Shown piece by piece: positions 54,900 to 64,000 of a stretch of DNA of 64,000 nucleotides. Position 1 is the first letter of the stretch, and each line of letters opens with the position of its first letter. The notes under the pieces were generated by a model. That model did no database searches. It was given only the letters and a program-made list of their open reading frames with translations, and was not told where the DNA came from. The position numbers and the translations under genes are program-made. This DNA comes from Nectonema munidae (lineage: Eukaryota > Nematomorpha > Nectonematoida > Nectonematidae), in the NCBI GenBank assembly GCA_030549495.1, contig JAUIRK010000977.1:52501-116500 (forward strand). The letters are read 5' to 3'.

Positions 54900-56480
54900 T
54901 GTGAGTTGAATATACTGGGAGTAATAAACAATAGTCAAACTTTTAAATTGATAACCAGTCATTATAAGCCCTGTTCAATTTATCTTCTTCCAAAAACACA
55001 CAAAGAAACCACTGAGCTTCAGTTTAGAACAATTTGCAGTAGCATTGGATGTCCGACTGAAAAACTTTCTTGGATACTAGATAACTTACTACATGACTTA
55101 ATACAATTTGTACCAAGTTATATTGCTAACTCGTTCACTTTCAAAAACGTATACAGGATGCCATTGACGTTACTCTTCAAAAGTTTTGCAAATTTAAGAA
55201 AAAATTGAAATGTAAAAGTTTAAGTTCTTGTTTAATCTTTGACATGCTTAATTTAATATTAAATAACAATGTTGTATTTTATGATAATAATTAATTTTAT
55301 CTGCAAAAACTGGGTTTACCAATTGGTGGTAGAATTTCCCCATTGGTAGCTATTCTTTATATAGACCATTTGGAAGAATCTTCTATATATTCGAAAATTG
55401 ATGTTCCAATATGGTTCAGATATATAGATGATTGTATAACATTATTTCACAAAATTGAAATATTGAATCATTTGTCATCTATTTGAATTCACTTGATAAA
55501 AATATAAAATTTACGCATGAAAAGAGTCACAACAACCAACTTGTTTTTCTTGACATCCTCTTCAAGATGGAAAATGACATTATGTACAGCTCGGTCTTCC
55601 GGAAAGGTACAGATAAAAACATTACAATCAATTTTAAATCCGTACATTCATTGAAATGCAAATCAAATTTAATTAAGAATGAATTGCATCGAGCAAAATC
55701 TATTTGTAATAACTACATGTTTGAATCAGAAGTTATCAATATAAAAAACAAATATATAGAAAATGATTTTCCTATGTTATTCATCAATAATACAATGAAT
55801 GAGTTTAAAGATAAAATGTTAATTCGCGAGCCAATAGAAGACATACGATATTTGTTCTATAATAATAACAAAATCAAAAATCCCATGATTGTGAAAGTAC
55901 CTTTTGTCAGTGAGAAAGTAAACAGATTTATAAGGAAGGAATATACAAAACATAAAATACCCGTAAGACTAATTAATACAAAAAGCAAAACAGTTTTAAA
56001 CTATTTAAAACCTAAAATATTGGAACCGAATACACATAGATGTGATGCTAAATGTAAAATTATAAAAAATAAAAACTGCAATATAAGGAATGTGATTTAT
56101 AAGATAGATTGTAATATATGTGGAGCTATTTATATAGGCTAATTATATTTAGATTACGTGAACACATAAGTGATATTAAAAATTTCAAACCTGAAACCCC
56201 TTGAGGCTTACATTTTTACAGTGAACCTAAAGTTAATATCATTCACACCAATTTATCAAGACATCTTCATTATAACACTGTAAATATACATACTATATAT
56301 GTGATTAACCTAAAGTAATCTCTTTATGATCAGCACCAATAATCCCTCTCAACACTCAGCAAGCAAGACACTCCACGCTTTCATTTTACGTCATATATAA
56401 CTAAAGAAGGTCATAGTGACCGAAATATTGCTAGTATTTTGTTAAATAAAAGATTTATTCAACGTTTTCAATTTATTTCT
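54900..56480 (+). mobile_element. Penelope-like element fragment (RT plus GIY-YIG endonuclease)
   Basis: The early RT region reads IYLLPKTHKETTELQFR and TICSSIGCPTEKLSWILDNL. Next comes LGLPIGGRISPLVAILYIDH, then RYIDDCITLF with the active-site YxDD. The 55483-56142 frame covers the later RT and linker, and ends KIDCNICGAIYIG followed in another frame by LRLREHISDIKN, a GIY-YIG nuclease start. LPKTHK, GxPxGxxISP and a C-terminal GIY-YIG together define Penelope-like elements. The 5' part is missing and the frame is broken in a few places. It ends near AAATAAAAGATTTATTCAAC. Confidence 0.85.
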
Positions 56481-57099
56481 TTTTAAACTTTATTTTTCAT
56501 TGGATTGTATGATAAAACAAATTGTTTTAGTATCAAAATGTGCAATAAAGAACGAATAATAGTTTTTATTCTCATCATTATACTATAAAATTGATTCGTA
56601 TTTTAAAAAAATCAAGTTTTTCATATTCCAACTAGAAGAAAAAATTGCGTTGTGAATTATACTTCAACTATAGTTCGCGTGATCACATCATGTTCTTGTA
56701 TATATATTAGTTACATTTATATTTTTTGAATTTCTTCAAACTAAAGTTTCATTTATATGTACATACAGATATGCATAGGAAATGCCTTCTAAGCTAGTTG
56801 ATATATATATGGAGTTATAGCGTTTATACACTTGTAAGAGGCATGACCAATTCGATATTAATACTTCGAGTATTGTATCTTTTCTAAACCTGCACTGTCA
56901 TATAAAGAAGATAGTACATTACACAAATATTAGAATACAAAACTTATGCAAATCTCCGCTATTTCTGAACAAATCAAATTAAACAAAAATAGAAGAATTA
57001 TACGCATCGGAATTAACTATCTAAGACCTTTTTTAGGACAAAATCATATAAATGTTGCTTTTTATGGTCTAACATGGATGATGCAATTTTTCAGCCTCG
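56481..57099. other. Spacer, nothing recognised
   Basis: AT-rich sequence with no supported feature. Confidence 0.45.
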
Positions 57100-57840
57100 A
57101 TGAGTCTTCATAGATATTATTTTTTAAGTATATTTTTATGTTTTGATGACGTAGAAACTCGAAGTTTAAGATGGATTAACGATCGATGGGCTGCTTTTAG
57201 AAGGCTTTCGAATATTTTAATTATAAGTGCGGTCGCTGGCTTATACCCGATGATTCCCTTACTCTAGATGAAACTTTGTATGCTAGTCGTGTTGGTATTA
57301 ATTTTAATGAATTTAACTAAAAAAGCCTTCAAAATACGGTCTAGTTTTCAAATCTATAAATTCGGTAAGATACCCCTTTACTTTTTTCATCGTTTGCTAT
57401 TCAGGAAAACCACAACTCTTTGAAAGGTCCAAATTTAACTATTGATCGTTTGTATACCTCTTTAGAGTTAGTTGATTCGCTGTATAAAGAAGGAATTCTC
57501 AAATATATAAAAAGTTTAGATAATAGAGATGTATTTTCTTAGGATAAAGATAGAGAATTTTTATCAATTCATAGTTATGTAGAAATTTCAAAATCAAAAG
57601 GAAAGAAAAATGTATTAATTTTGACTTGCAGAGACAGGAGACGATGGGAAAGGTAACCCTGCAATTATAAAACAGTACGATTTTTCTAAAGGAGGAACCG
57701 ATATACTATATCAAAGAATAAGAAATTATTCCACAAATAGAAAAAAAATGGTCAGTAGCCGATTTTTCTTATCCATTAGACACTGCAAGAAATAGCAGTT
57801 CATATACTGTAGCATAAACTGATTTTAGAAATAAACTAGC
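57100..57840 (+). pseudogene. piggyBac transposase relic (third family)
   Basis: In mixed frames: FDDVETRSLRWINDRWAAFR, LIPDDSLTLDETLYASR with the first catalytic Asp, FKSINSVRYP and CYSGKPQL, then ETGDDGKGNPAIIKQYDFSK, KGGTDILYQRI with the third catalytic Asp, and SYPLDTARNSSSYTV. The order fits a piggyBac DDE domain of the GTDxxDQ type, unlike the GVDVxNR type at 44566 and 60366. Heavily broken, without termini. Confidence 0.75.
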
Positions 57841-57984
57841 ATGGTTCAGTTGGTATAAAAACTGAGTTCAAAAATAAAACCAGCATAATCGATTTTGTAT
57901 AAAAACACATATTTCATGTAAAATATGAATGAAGGTATTTGGAGACAATTTTTAAGGTAGTAGATAATATTATGTTTTGGTTGA

Positions 57985-58070
57985 CTACAGATAATGTCAA
58001 AATTTTTTTTGATTTTGATTGACAGTTTTTGACATGAGATGGTCGGTCATTCAACTAGCATAAAAATGGA
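57985..58070 (-). repeat. Inverted stray monomer of the 150-bp satellite
   Basis: GATTTTGATTGACAGTTTTT followed by GACATGAGATGG is the complement of the satellite segment with CTGTCAAA...ATCAATCAAA. Confidence 0.5.
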
Positions 58071-58084
58071 ATCAAACGATGCAG

Positions 58085-59136
58085 CTAGCGATTTTACGCT
58101 TTTTTCCACAGCAGTCAAGAATTAGAGTTTGTCTCTGAAAGTTAAAACGAAGAGTTTCCTCATGCTGGATCTCTATAAGCTTCTTTTGAAGATTTTGGAT
58201 AGGAGGCTCTTCATCTGAAAGATATATTTGTCTTGGATATCGAAGAGTCTTCGCAAACATTTGTATTTCTCATGCAGCTCTTCACCCGGAATGTACTTGT
58301 CAAACTCCTCACTCAATTTCTTAAGGTGCCAAACAATAAAACTTTGTACAGCCAGAAGTGAGGCGTCTTTTTCATCTTCCAGAAAAAGTTCAAAAGTGGA
58401 AAGGATGCAGTTTTTGCTAGTTCAATCTTTCATTTAAAAAGCCTCAGCTTTGCTTTGAACTTTTCTGACGCAAAGATTATAATCTCCTCTTTTCCTTGCA
58501 TGGACATATTCAACAAATTCAACTCTGAAAATATGTCTGTCAGATATGCCAATTTAAGCAACCATTTTCGTTCTGTAAACCTGTCAGTACATGTTTCTTC
58601 TCGTTTAGGAAGATGTCAACCTCTGCATGCATATAAAGCACCCTCTGAAGCACTTTTCCCCATGATGGCCTCCTGACAGAAAAATGGTAAAGCACTTTTG
58701 AATAAACAGCATTGAATTCAATGCTGATGATTTAATAAAATTTACTATTTGAATAACATCTTCTATAACAGTGTTAAACTCAAGTGACATTTATCGAGAA
58801 GCAAGGTTTTCTCGGTGAAGCAGGTAATGAGTGGCTATCACTGTGGGGTTGACTTGTTTTACTCTAGCAGTGAAACCCTGACGCGCACCTAACTTTGCAG
58901 GTGCTTTATCCGAGCACACACTGTCACATTTCTCCAACCAACTTGAAAAGATCTTCACATGTTGATGTTGTCTCCAGTGATTTACAAAACAGAAAGTTTT
59001 CTCCAAAGTCACTCTTACTTTAGAACCACGCATATACCAAGACCTGAGCATCGTCAACGACATCAGTTGAGTCATCCCACTCCAAGCTAAATTTTCCACT
59101 CTCCTTGATGGTGGTGGGGCAGCCACTACTCGCTCT
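58085..59136 (-). pseudogene. ZBED5-like hAT transposase, downstream part (cut by piggyBac)
   Basis: Minus strand. From 59126: RRVENLAWSGMTQLMSLTML and a segment equivalent to the DESTD region in a shifted frame, WLEKCDSVCSDKAPAKLGAR, TARVKQVNPTVIATHYLLHR and ENLASR, then SLEFNTVIEDVIQIVNFIKS (58790-58605). More decayed pieces run to about 58090 (EEPPIQNLQKKLIEIQHEET). It stops before the C-terminal dimerisation region. Closely similar to 15960-16870. Its upstream half lies at 61651-62120, beyond the inserted piggyBac. Confidence 0.85.
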
Positions 59137-59140
59137 TTAA
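59137..59140. repeat. TTAA target site, left of piggyBac
   Basis: TTAA precedes CCTTCGCATGACG and is matched by the TTAA at 61647-61650, as piggyBac insertion requires. Confidence 0.93.
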
Positions 59141-60066
59141 CCTTCGCATGACGTTAATTGAATATAGCACGGATGACGCCCTCTGGAGTTTTACTCTAGT
59201 TGCATCACAATTGCCATTAGTGTCGTCTATTGAAACAAAAACGTTGAGAGTACTCACGCAATGCTCTCCCGACAATCACAAAATCATTTCTATTTTGATT
59301 TCTTCCACTTAAAACAAACTTGAGTATTTGTTTATTATTTTTTCAAAAAAGCATGTTGTTTTCATAATTCGTAATGTATCATTCTCTCCGTATCATCATC
59401 GTTTTGTGTTGTTCTGCCAACCAGTGGTTCTTCCGACCTAAATATTTTTACATGACGTTGCAAATCATTGCATTTTCTTGCCAGTTTTTCTAATGCTAAT
59501 CATACCACGTTCGTTACTGATGAATCACTTTTGCATCTGTCATCCATAAAGTGTTATTTCGTGAACACATACCATTTTTGTTTCATAAGCTTTTTGCTTC
59601 TTATTCCTACATTTCCTTTTCTGATTTTTCTCGCCTTATGGATAGTTCGTCTCTCTCTTCAGAATTTTCAGCCAACTTTAGCGATGATAATTTCACTTGT
59701 TCGGAATCAGCTTTTTCGTTTTCAAGTTCTGAAAATAGTGATTTCGAATATGATAAAAATCTTGAAACCCCAGATGGAACTTCGTACTCATGGAATCCCG
59801 TTTCTTTTGTGTAGGTGTGTTTGTGTGTGTGTCTGTTTTTTCCGTCATTCTCTAACAGTTTTGCCCGAGTGTTTCTCTTATCAGTATATGTGAGTTTTCA
59901 ACTTTGTGATTATATGGGTGTTAGTGTTGTAATGGTTTGTCTCAGATGTTCATGCGTATGAACATTTGAGGGTTTTTATAAGCTATTCTTGTAAGTTGGG
60001 GGTTCGTGTTCGTGTGTTTATGACTACTAATTTGTATAAAAATTGTCAAGCTGTTATTTGTTTTAG

Positions 60067-61393
60067 GTTATCTTCTCCGAAATTCGCTTATTTGCGCAAA
60101 TATGAAAAATTCACTGTTGATTCACTACTCGCATACTTTGGATGCCTCCTGTTTTTAGGACAGTCGAATGATCAGAAAACAAAAGTTCAAGATCTTTTCT
60201 CAGATTCGGTGGGTGTTCCTTTTCTGAAACTGCTATTGGGAGAAATATGTATACTTTGATAAGTATTATTCTAAGGTTTGATGACAAATCCCAAAGAAAC
60301 CCAAATGATCGAATTTCTCCAGTCAGGTTTTTCCATGACTATTTTTTTGAAAAATGTCATAAGTTTTGACACCTACAGAGTCAGTGACAATTGATGAGCA
60401 ACTGGTTTCTTTCAGAGGTGGATGTCCAGTGAAAGTTTATGACCCAAAAAAGCCTGGACATTACGGTATTAAGTTCTATCATCTCAACGATTCTAGAACT
60501 TATTACTGTTTGAAACCTGAAATATATATTTCAGGTATTGGAGAAAATTATTTCTTTGGTAATTCGATCGTGAAGAGATTGGCAACGCTCTCTGAGATAC
60601 CAAGTGGTTGCGGTGTCTCCACAGATCGATTTTGCACATATCATAATCTTGCTGAATGGATGACGGAGAATAATTTGAATATATGTGGAACAGTCAAATC
60701 AAGCAGAAGGTTTGTTCCTGGAATATTACGCCCTCACTATCTGAAGACACTAAAGCTCCAAGAATGTGAGAGCAAGATAATTTATTCAAAGTATGCCTCT
60801 CTCGCAGCCTACATTCCCCGAAGACACGCTACAAAAAATTTCAAAGTTGTATATGTATTGTCTTCACAACACTGTACAAGCTTGGAGTTAATTGGAGACA
60901 AAGCTAAACCAGAGTCGCTTCTGTCTTACAACAGGTCAAAAAGTGGAGTGGATGTGGCTAATCGCAAGATTAGATCATATCGATCCTACAAACCTTCAAG
61001 AAAGTGGCCCACCGCTGTGTTTTCAAACTATTTAGAGATAGCAGCTTTGAACTCCATTGTAATTCTGAACCATAATTGTCCTGAGAGCATTTTTCCTGCA
61101 ACTAAAAAAAGTGGAAGGAAGTTGTTTTAAAATCTTTGGCAATGGAGATTTGTTATAACTCAATGAAAATACGCCTCACTTTTCAAGGGCTGAACTCAAA
61201 AACAAAGTCTCTCCTGAATTTTTATGTCTTTGAAGAAAGGTAAGACTCGTATTGTCAACCTTCAAGTAGTAAAAGAGTTTTTTGCAATTTTTGTCCTACC
61301 TCCAAAAAAGCTATAACCACAAGGCAGTGTCAGAAATGCGAAAAAGGTGTTTGCAAGCATCATTCATTTTTAATTTGCCCTAGTTGTAAATAA
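60067..61393 (+). pseudogene. piggyBac transposase exon 2, disrupted
   Basis: LSSPKFAYLRKYEKFTVDSL begins the exon. A frame change near 60235 and a stop (TGA, 60367-60369 region) precede the 60366-61130 frame, which has TIDEQLVSFRGGCPVKVYD, GVSTDRFCTYHNLAEW and SKSGVDVANRKIRSYRS with all three catalytic Asp. It shifts again near 61128 and ends with the cysteine-rich tail CNFCPTSKKAITTRQCQKC and HHSFLICPSCK. About 80% alike at protein level, by eye, to exon 2 at 44566-45895. Confidence 0.85.
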
Positions 61394-61646
61394 AAAAATA
61401 TATTGTCTAATACAGTTTTAAACCATTTTGTTCATTTAGCTTGAAAAAATTTTCTATTGCTTTTAACTTTTTTGAATGATACTCTCGTTAAAAAAATTAA
61501 ATTGAACAAAAATTAATTTTAAAACATATGAAATGTTGTAATTGAAAATTACAAAAAACTTAGAGGACTGAAACTTTTCTGATTTTATTGAATTTAACTT
61601 TTAAATTCAAGGTGGAGTAAAACTCCATAAGGGCGTCATGCGAAGG

Positions 61647-61650
61647 TTAA
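61647..61650. repeat. TTAA target site, right of piggyBac
   Basis: Matches 59137-59140. Confidence 0.93.
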
Positions 61651-62120
61651 TGTCTTGCGACATCTTTCGAATTCTTCGGTTGATTGTGTTATCTGACAAG
61701 GGAATAGGTTTCATTTTTTTCACTGCAGCATCTCTAAGGATGGTACAAACCATATCAAGAAGGACTGCTAGCTTTACTAACTTTTCTCCAATTGTGTGTG
61801 GCTGCATACACTTAGCAATTTTTTGCAACAAGATAGTGTTGGCCGTTGAACAGAATACACTCCCTTGTGCATAGAGCTGTCTAAACGTTTGAGTTGTTCT
61901 TTATTCCTCTTAAAATACGCAAGATCTTTCTCTGCCAAAGTTGGGTGTTTTCCCAGGAAATGGCGCTTGAGATCATTTTCTATAAGCGACTCGTGGCTGA
62001 GCATTTCCCCACATACAATGAATTGTGGTTTTTCGGTTCCATCATCGACGAGACACGTAACTCACCAAACTTCATCCATGAGGCTAGATGTGTATCACAC
62101 AAACAAAGAGAAATGATATA
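61651..62120 (-). pseudogene. ZBED5-like hAT transposase, upstream part (cut by piggyBac)
   Basis: Minus strand: SHESLIENDLKRHFLGKHPT and AYFKRNKEQLKRLD (62004-61777), then the 61831-61607 frame with MLQKIAKCMQPHTIGEKLVK, AAVKKMKPIPLSDNTINRRI and RKMSQDI at the piggyBac boundary. The sequence resumes at 59136 as the next part of the same protein type (LPGRTT/LDESTD region). The N-terminal BED zinc finger is only partly suggested (ETRNSPNF region on the opposite strand). Confidence 0.85.
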
Positions 62121-63544
62121 AAAGATATTAAAAAAACTTACGAAAAATTACAACGAAGAAAAGATGGTATTCATTAAAAATGAAAATAGCGTATACACTA
62201 CTTGTTAAGATTGTAGGAGAAAAGCAGCAATGCTTATTTGACAGCTTTTTTTTTTCTCTCTATGTCTTTCTTTAAAAGATATAAAAATTAAAATTGATCT
62301 ATCATTTTTATGGCTTTCTTTTCTTCGTATTTATTTTATTTATCTTTGTTAAAAATAGATAAGAAATTATTCACTATCCCTGAACTATATGAATATTTGA
62401 GGGTACTTAAACACTTAAAAACTCTTAGAATTAAGAGTTGACAATGTTTTTATTATGAGGTCTTGGCGACCCCAAGGTTGGAAACCACTGCTCTAACATT
62501 TTAATCGTTATCATGAACTTATTTTGTTGCATTCTTCCTCTTAAACTATTACACATATTTTGCTAAAAATTGCTTCGAGAAGTCGATGAATTCATTCGAT
62601 CAATTTTAATAAATAGCTCTGTGATAATAAGAATAAAAGAATTCTTTCTTGCATATTTTAAATTTAAAAGTAAATCACTTTGTAATGTTTTGGTTCTAAG
62701 TATTTCGATTGAAGATGTCAGCATTGTACGAAGCCTGAAATTTTAGTATGAAATGATCGGATGATTTAGTATTTTAGCGGCAAATAAACTGGTGCAATAA
62801 GACTTTTCAAAAGAAAATATTTAGATGAAGTTATCAACATCACGGCCATTACAGAGCAGTGACAAATGATGTAACACATTTTTGTTTATTTTCGACCCCA
62901 CCCTTCAGCTTTTTAATATATCTTCTCTTATTAAATATTGCCTATTGTCAACTTTCCCGCTCTCAGGTTTTGGTTAAAATGATTCGGTGAGTAAATTAAT
63001 ATATTTAAGTTTAACAAAACAAAATAGTTTTAAAGTGAGCATACATTAAATATTATATCTGAACTCTGCATCAAGTGATGCTCATTTTGAAAAACTAAAT
63101 GCTACCTCGTAACCCCAAAGTAAATAAGTTTGAAAGACTTTTTTTGTTTTCAAAAAATGAAAATGTATCATTTATATAACTTAGAAAAAACTCTATCGGG
63201 TTAAAAGAGTCAAACCCTTTAACTTAGAAATTATTTTAAATCAGTTTGATCAGATCATCATTACTTTTAGAAATCGAAACTTAATGAAAACAGTGAAACA
63301 ATCAAAATTACTAGATATAATTTATTGAGATAATTTTTATGAAGAGCTTTGATGAAGGCTGTCTCTAAAAGTGACCGTGTCGAAGACACCTTCATTAAGA
63401 TAAAAAGATGAATAAGAAATAAATATTATTTAAGGGCTTTGTCATTTATAAAGAGAGACAGAAAGAGTCTGGAGATAAATTCAAAATGCACTTTTCAGGT
63501 AAAGGGATTCTTAAGAGAGCAGAGCATCGATGCAAAAATGTCTT
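62121..63544. other. Intergenic stretch downstream of the MAGUK gene
   Basis: AT-rich, no gene recognised. A minus-strand AATAAA (63326-63321), 219 bases beyond the MAGUK stop, could be its polyadenylation signal. Confidence 0.45.
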
Positions 63545-64000
63545 TTAATCATTCGACAACCAGATTTTGGGCACCCACTGAGAAGTGTTTTGGATTCTGT
63601 CGATTTCAGCGGACAAAATCTCATACGATTTCAATAGGTCAGAATTGATAATGATCAAGTCGAAGAAGTGGCCGTACACATCTTCCATCTCACGCGATTG
63701 CTCGATGATTTCTCGAAGAACTTCTTCCTTGGGGGGAATGGAGTTGCGTTTTTCAAGCAAATGCCTCAGCTTCTCGATGTTGGGAGGAGCGATGAATACG
63801 ACGTACGGTTTCAAGTCTGATGCCTTAAGCAGGCGCAGCGACTGGGGGTGTAGATTCAAAACGCACACTTTGTTGTCCCCTTGAACGATTTTGGAGAGTG
63901 ATGCGAACGACGTGCCGTAGTAGTTCTTCTCGAATTCACCATGTTCAATGAATTTTCCAGTTAAAATGTCAGCTTCAAACTGCGAACGAGTGACGAAATG
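63545..64000 (-). CDS. PALS1/MPP5/Stardust-type MAGUK, 3'-terminal exon (guanylate kinase domain)
   Basis: The minus-strand frame is open from the window edge (64000) to TAA at 63547-63545. It encodes HFVTRSQFEADILTGKFIEH, EKNYYGTSFASL, VCVLNLHPQSLRLLKASDLK, YVVFIAPPNIEKLRHLLEKR, EVLREIIEQSREMEDVYGHF and FDLIIINSDL, ending QWVPKIWLSND. The pattern EELREIIEKTREME...GHYFD with terminal QWVPSTWL is that of PALS1 (MPP5), and differs from CASK and MPP2/6. MAGUK guanylate kinase domains lack kinase activity and act as protein-binding modules; PALS1/Stardust links Crumbs to PATJ in apical polarity complexes (family knowledge). The upstream PDZ, SH3 and remaining GK exons lie beyond the right edge. 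Confidence 0.92.
   Translation of the reverse strand, partial: HFVTRSQFEADILTGKFIEHGEFEKNYYGTSFASLSKIVQGDNKVCVLNLHPQSLRLLKASDLKPYVVFIAPPNIEKLRHLLEKRNSIPPKEEVLREIIEQSREMEDVYGHFFDLIIINSDLLKSYEILSAEIDRIQNTSQWVPKIWLSND

Larger units (their letters stand above)
59137..61650 (+). mobile_element. piggyBac element, 2.5 kb, TTAA-flanked, inserted in a hAT
   Basis: 13-bp perfect inverted termini CCTTCGCATGACG (59141-59153) and CGTCATGCGAAGG (61634-61646), flanked by TTAA on both sides. Subterminal GACGCCCTCTGGAGTTTTAC and GTAAAACTCCATAAGGGCGT form a second inverted pair. Inside, exon 1 starts MDSSSLSSEFSANFSDDNFT at 59638, but the 3' part of exon 1 with the splice donor is deleted after about 59810; exon 2 begins at the acceptor TTTTAG|GTT (60067). 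The element has both ends but cannot make a full transposase. Confidence 0.93.

Overview
This is an AT-rich animal nuclear window, most likely from an invertebrate. It holds parts of two conserved host genes, both on the minus strand, and between them more than 40 kb that is almost entirely mobile elements and tandem repeats. The animal assignment rests on a multi-KH vigilin gene with short spliced introns (45 and 52 nt), a membrane-associated guanylate kinase (PALS1/MPP5/Stardust type) and a typical metazoan mix of hAT, piggyBac, LINE, Penelope and Ty3/Gypsy elements. I cannot name the species.

Host genes. Positions 1311-18321 (minus) carry the N-terminal part of a vigilin (HDLBP/Dp1) gene: eight exons with consistent GT/AG sites and phases, giving about 446 intact codons from the start codon into the fifth or sixth KH domain. 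The rest lies beyond the left edge. Its long introns are full of transposons. Positions 63545-64000 (minus) carry the 3'-terminal coding exon of a PALS1/Stardust-like gene, ending in the guanylate kinase domain.

Layout. 1-18.3 kb: vigilin, with a LINE tail, two copies of a hAT-type element (TIR CAGGGGCGCAC, perfect 8-bp target duplications), ZBED5-like hAT fragments and piggyBac pieces in its introns. 18.3-23.5 kb: little that can be read, apart from a third, inverted copy of the same hAT family that carries a transposase fragment. 23.6-30 kb: one LINE (plus) split twice, by a 302-bp insert inside the RT motif LDLSKAFD and by a 4.07-kb TIR element that carries a GATC-containing minisatellite. 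30.1-37.6 kb: minus-strand LINEs, one nested in another. 38.9-40.8 kb: a satellite of about 150 bp and a 149-bp duplication. 40.3-46.1 kb: two piggyBac elements, one with a spliced reading frame and a GC-rich hAT-like insertion in its intron. 46.8-51.0 kb: a Ty3/Gypsy LTR element with 306-bp LTRs, a broken fossil of recent date. 51.6-53.8 kb: a LINE with an OTU-protease-like segment. 54.9-56.5 kb: a Penelope-like element. 57.1-62.1 kb: a piggyBac relic, then a ZBED5-like hAT cut in two by a 2.5-kb piggyBac flanked by TTAA.

How it fits together. Nothing here looks like a host gene cluster or operon. The two host genes are unrelated and the space between them is a record of repeated insertion. 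The order of several insertions can be read from target duplications and interrupted protein motifs. The strongest unusual signals are the OTU-bearing LINE, the 4.07-kb TIR element with its GATC repeat array, the 302-bp chimeric LINE-derived insert, and the hAT family that contains a tRNA-like segment.
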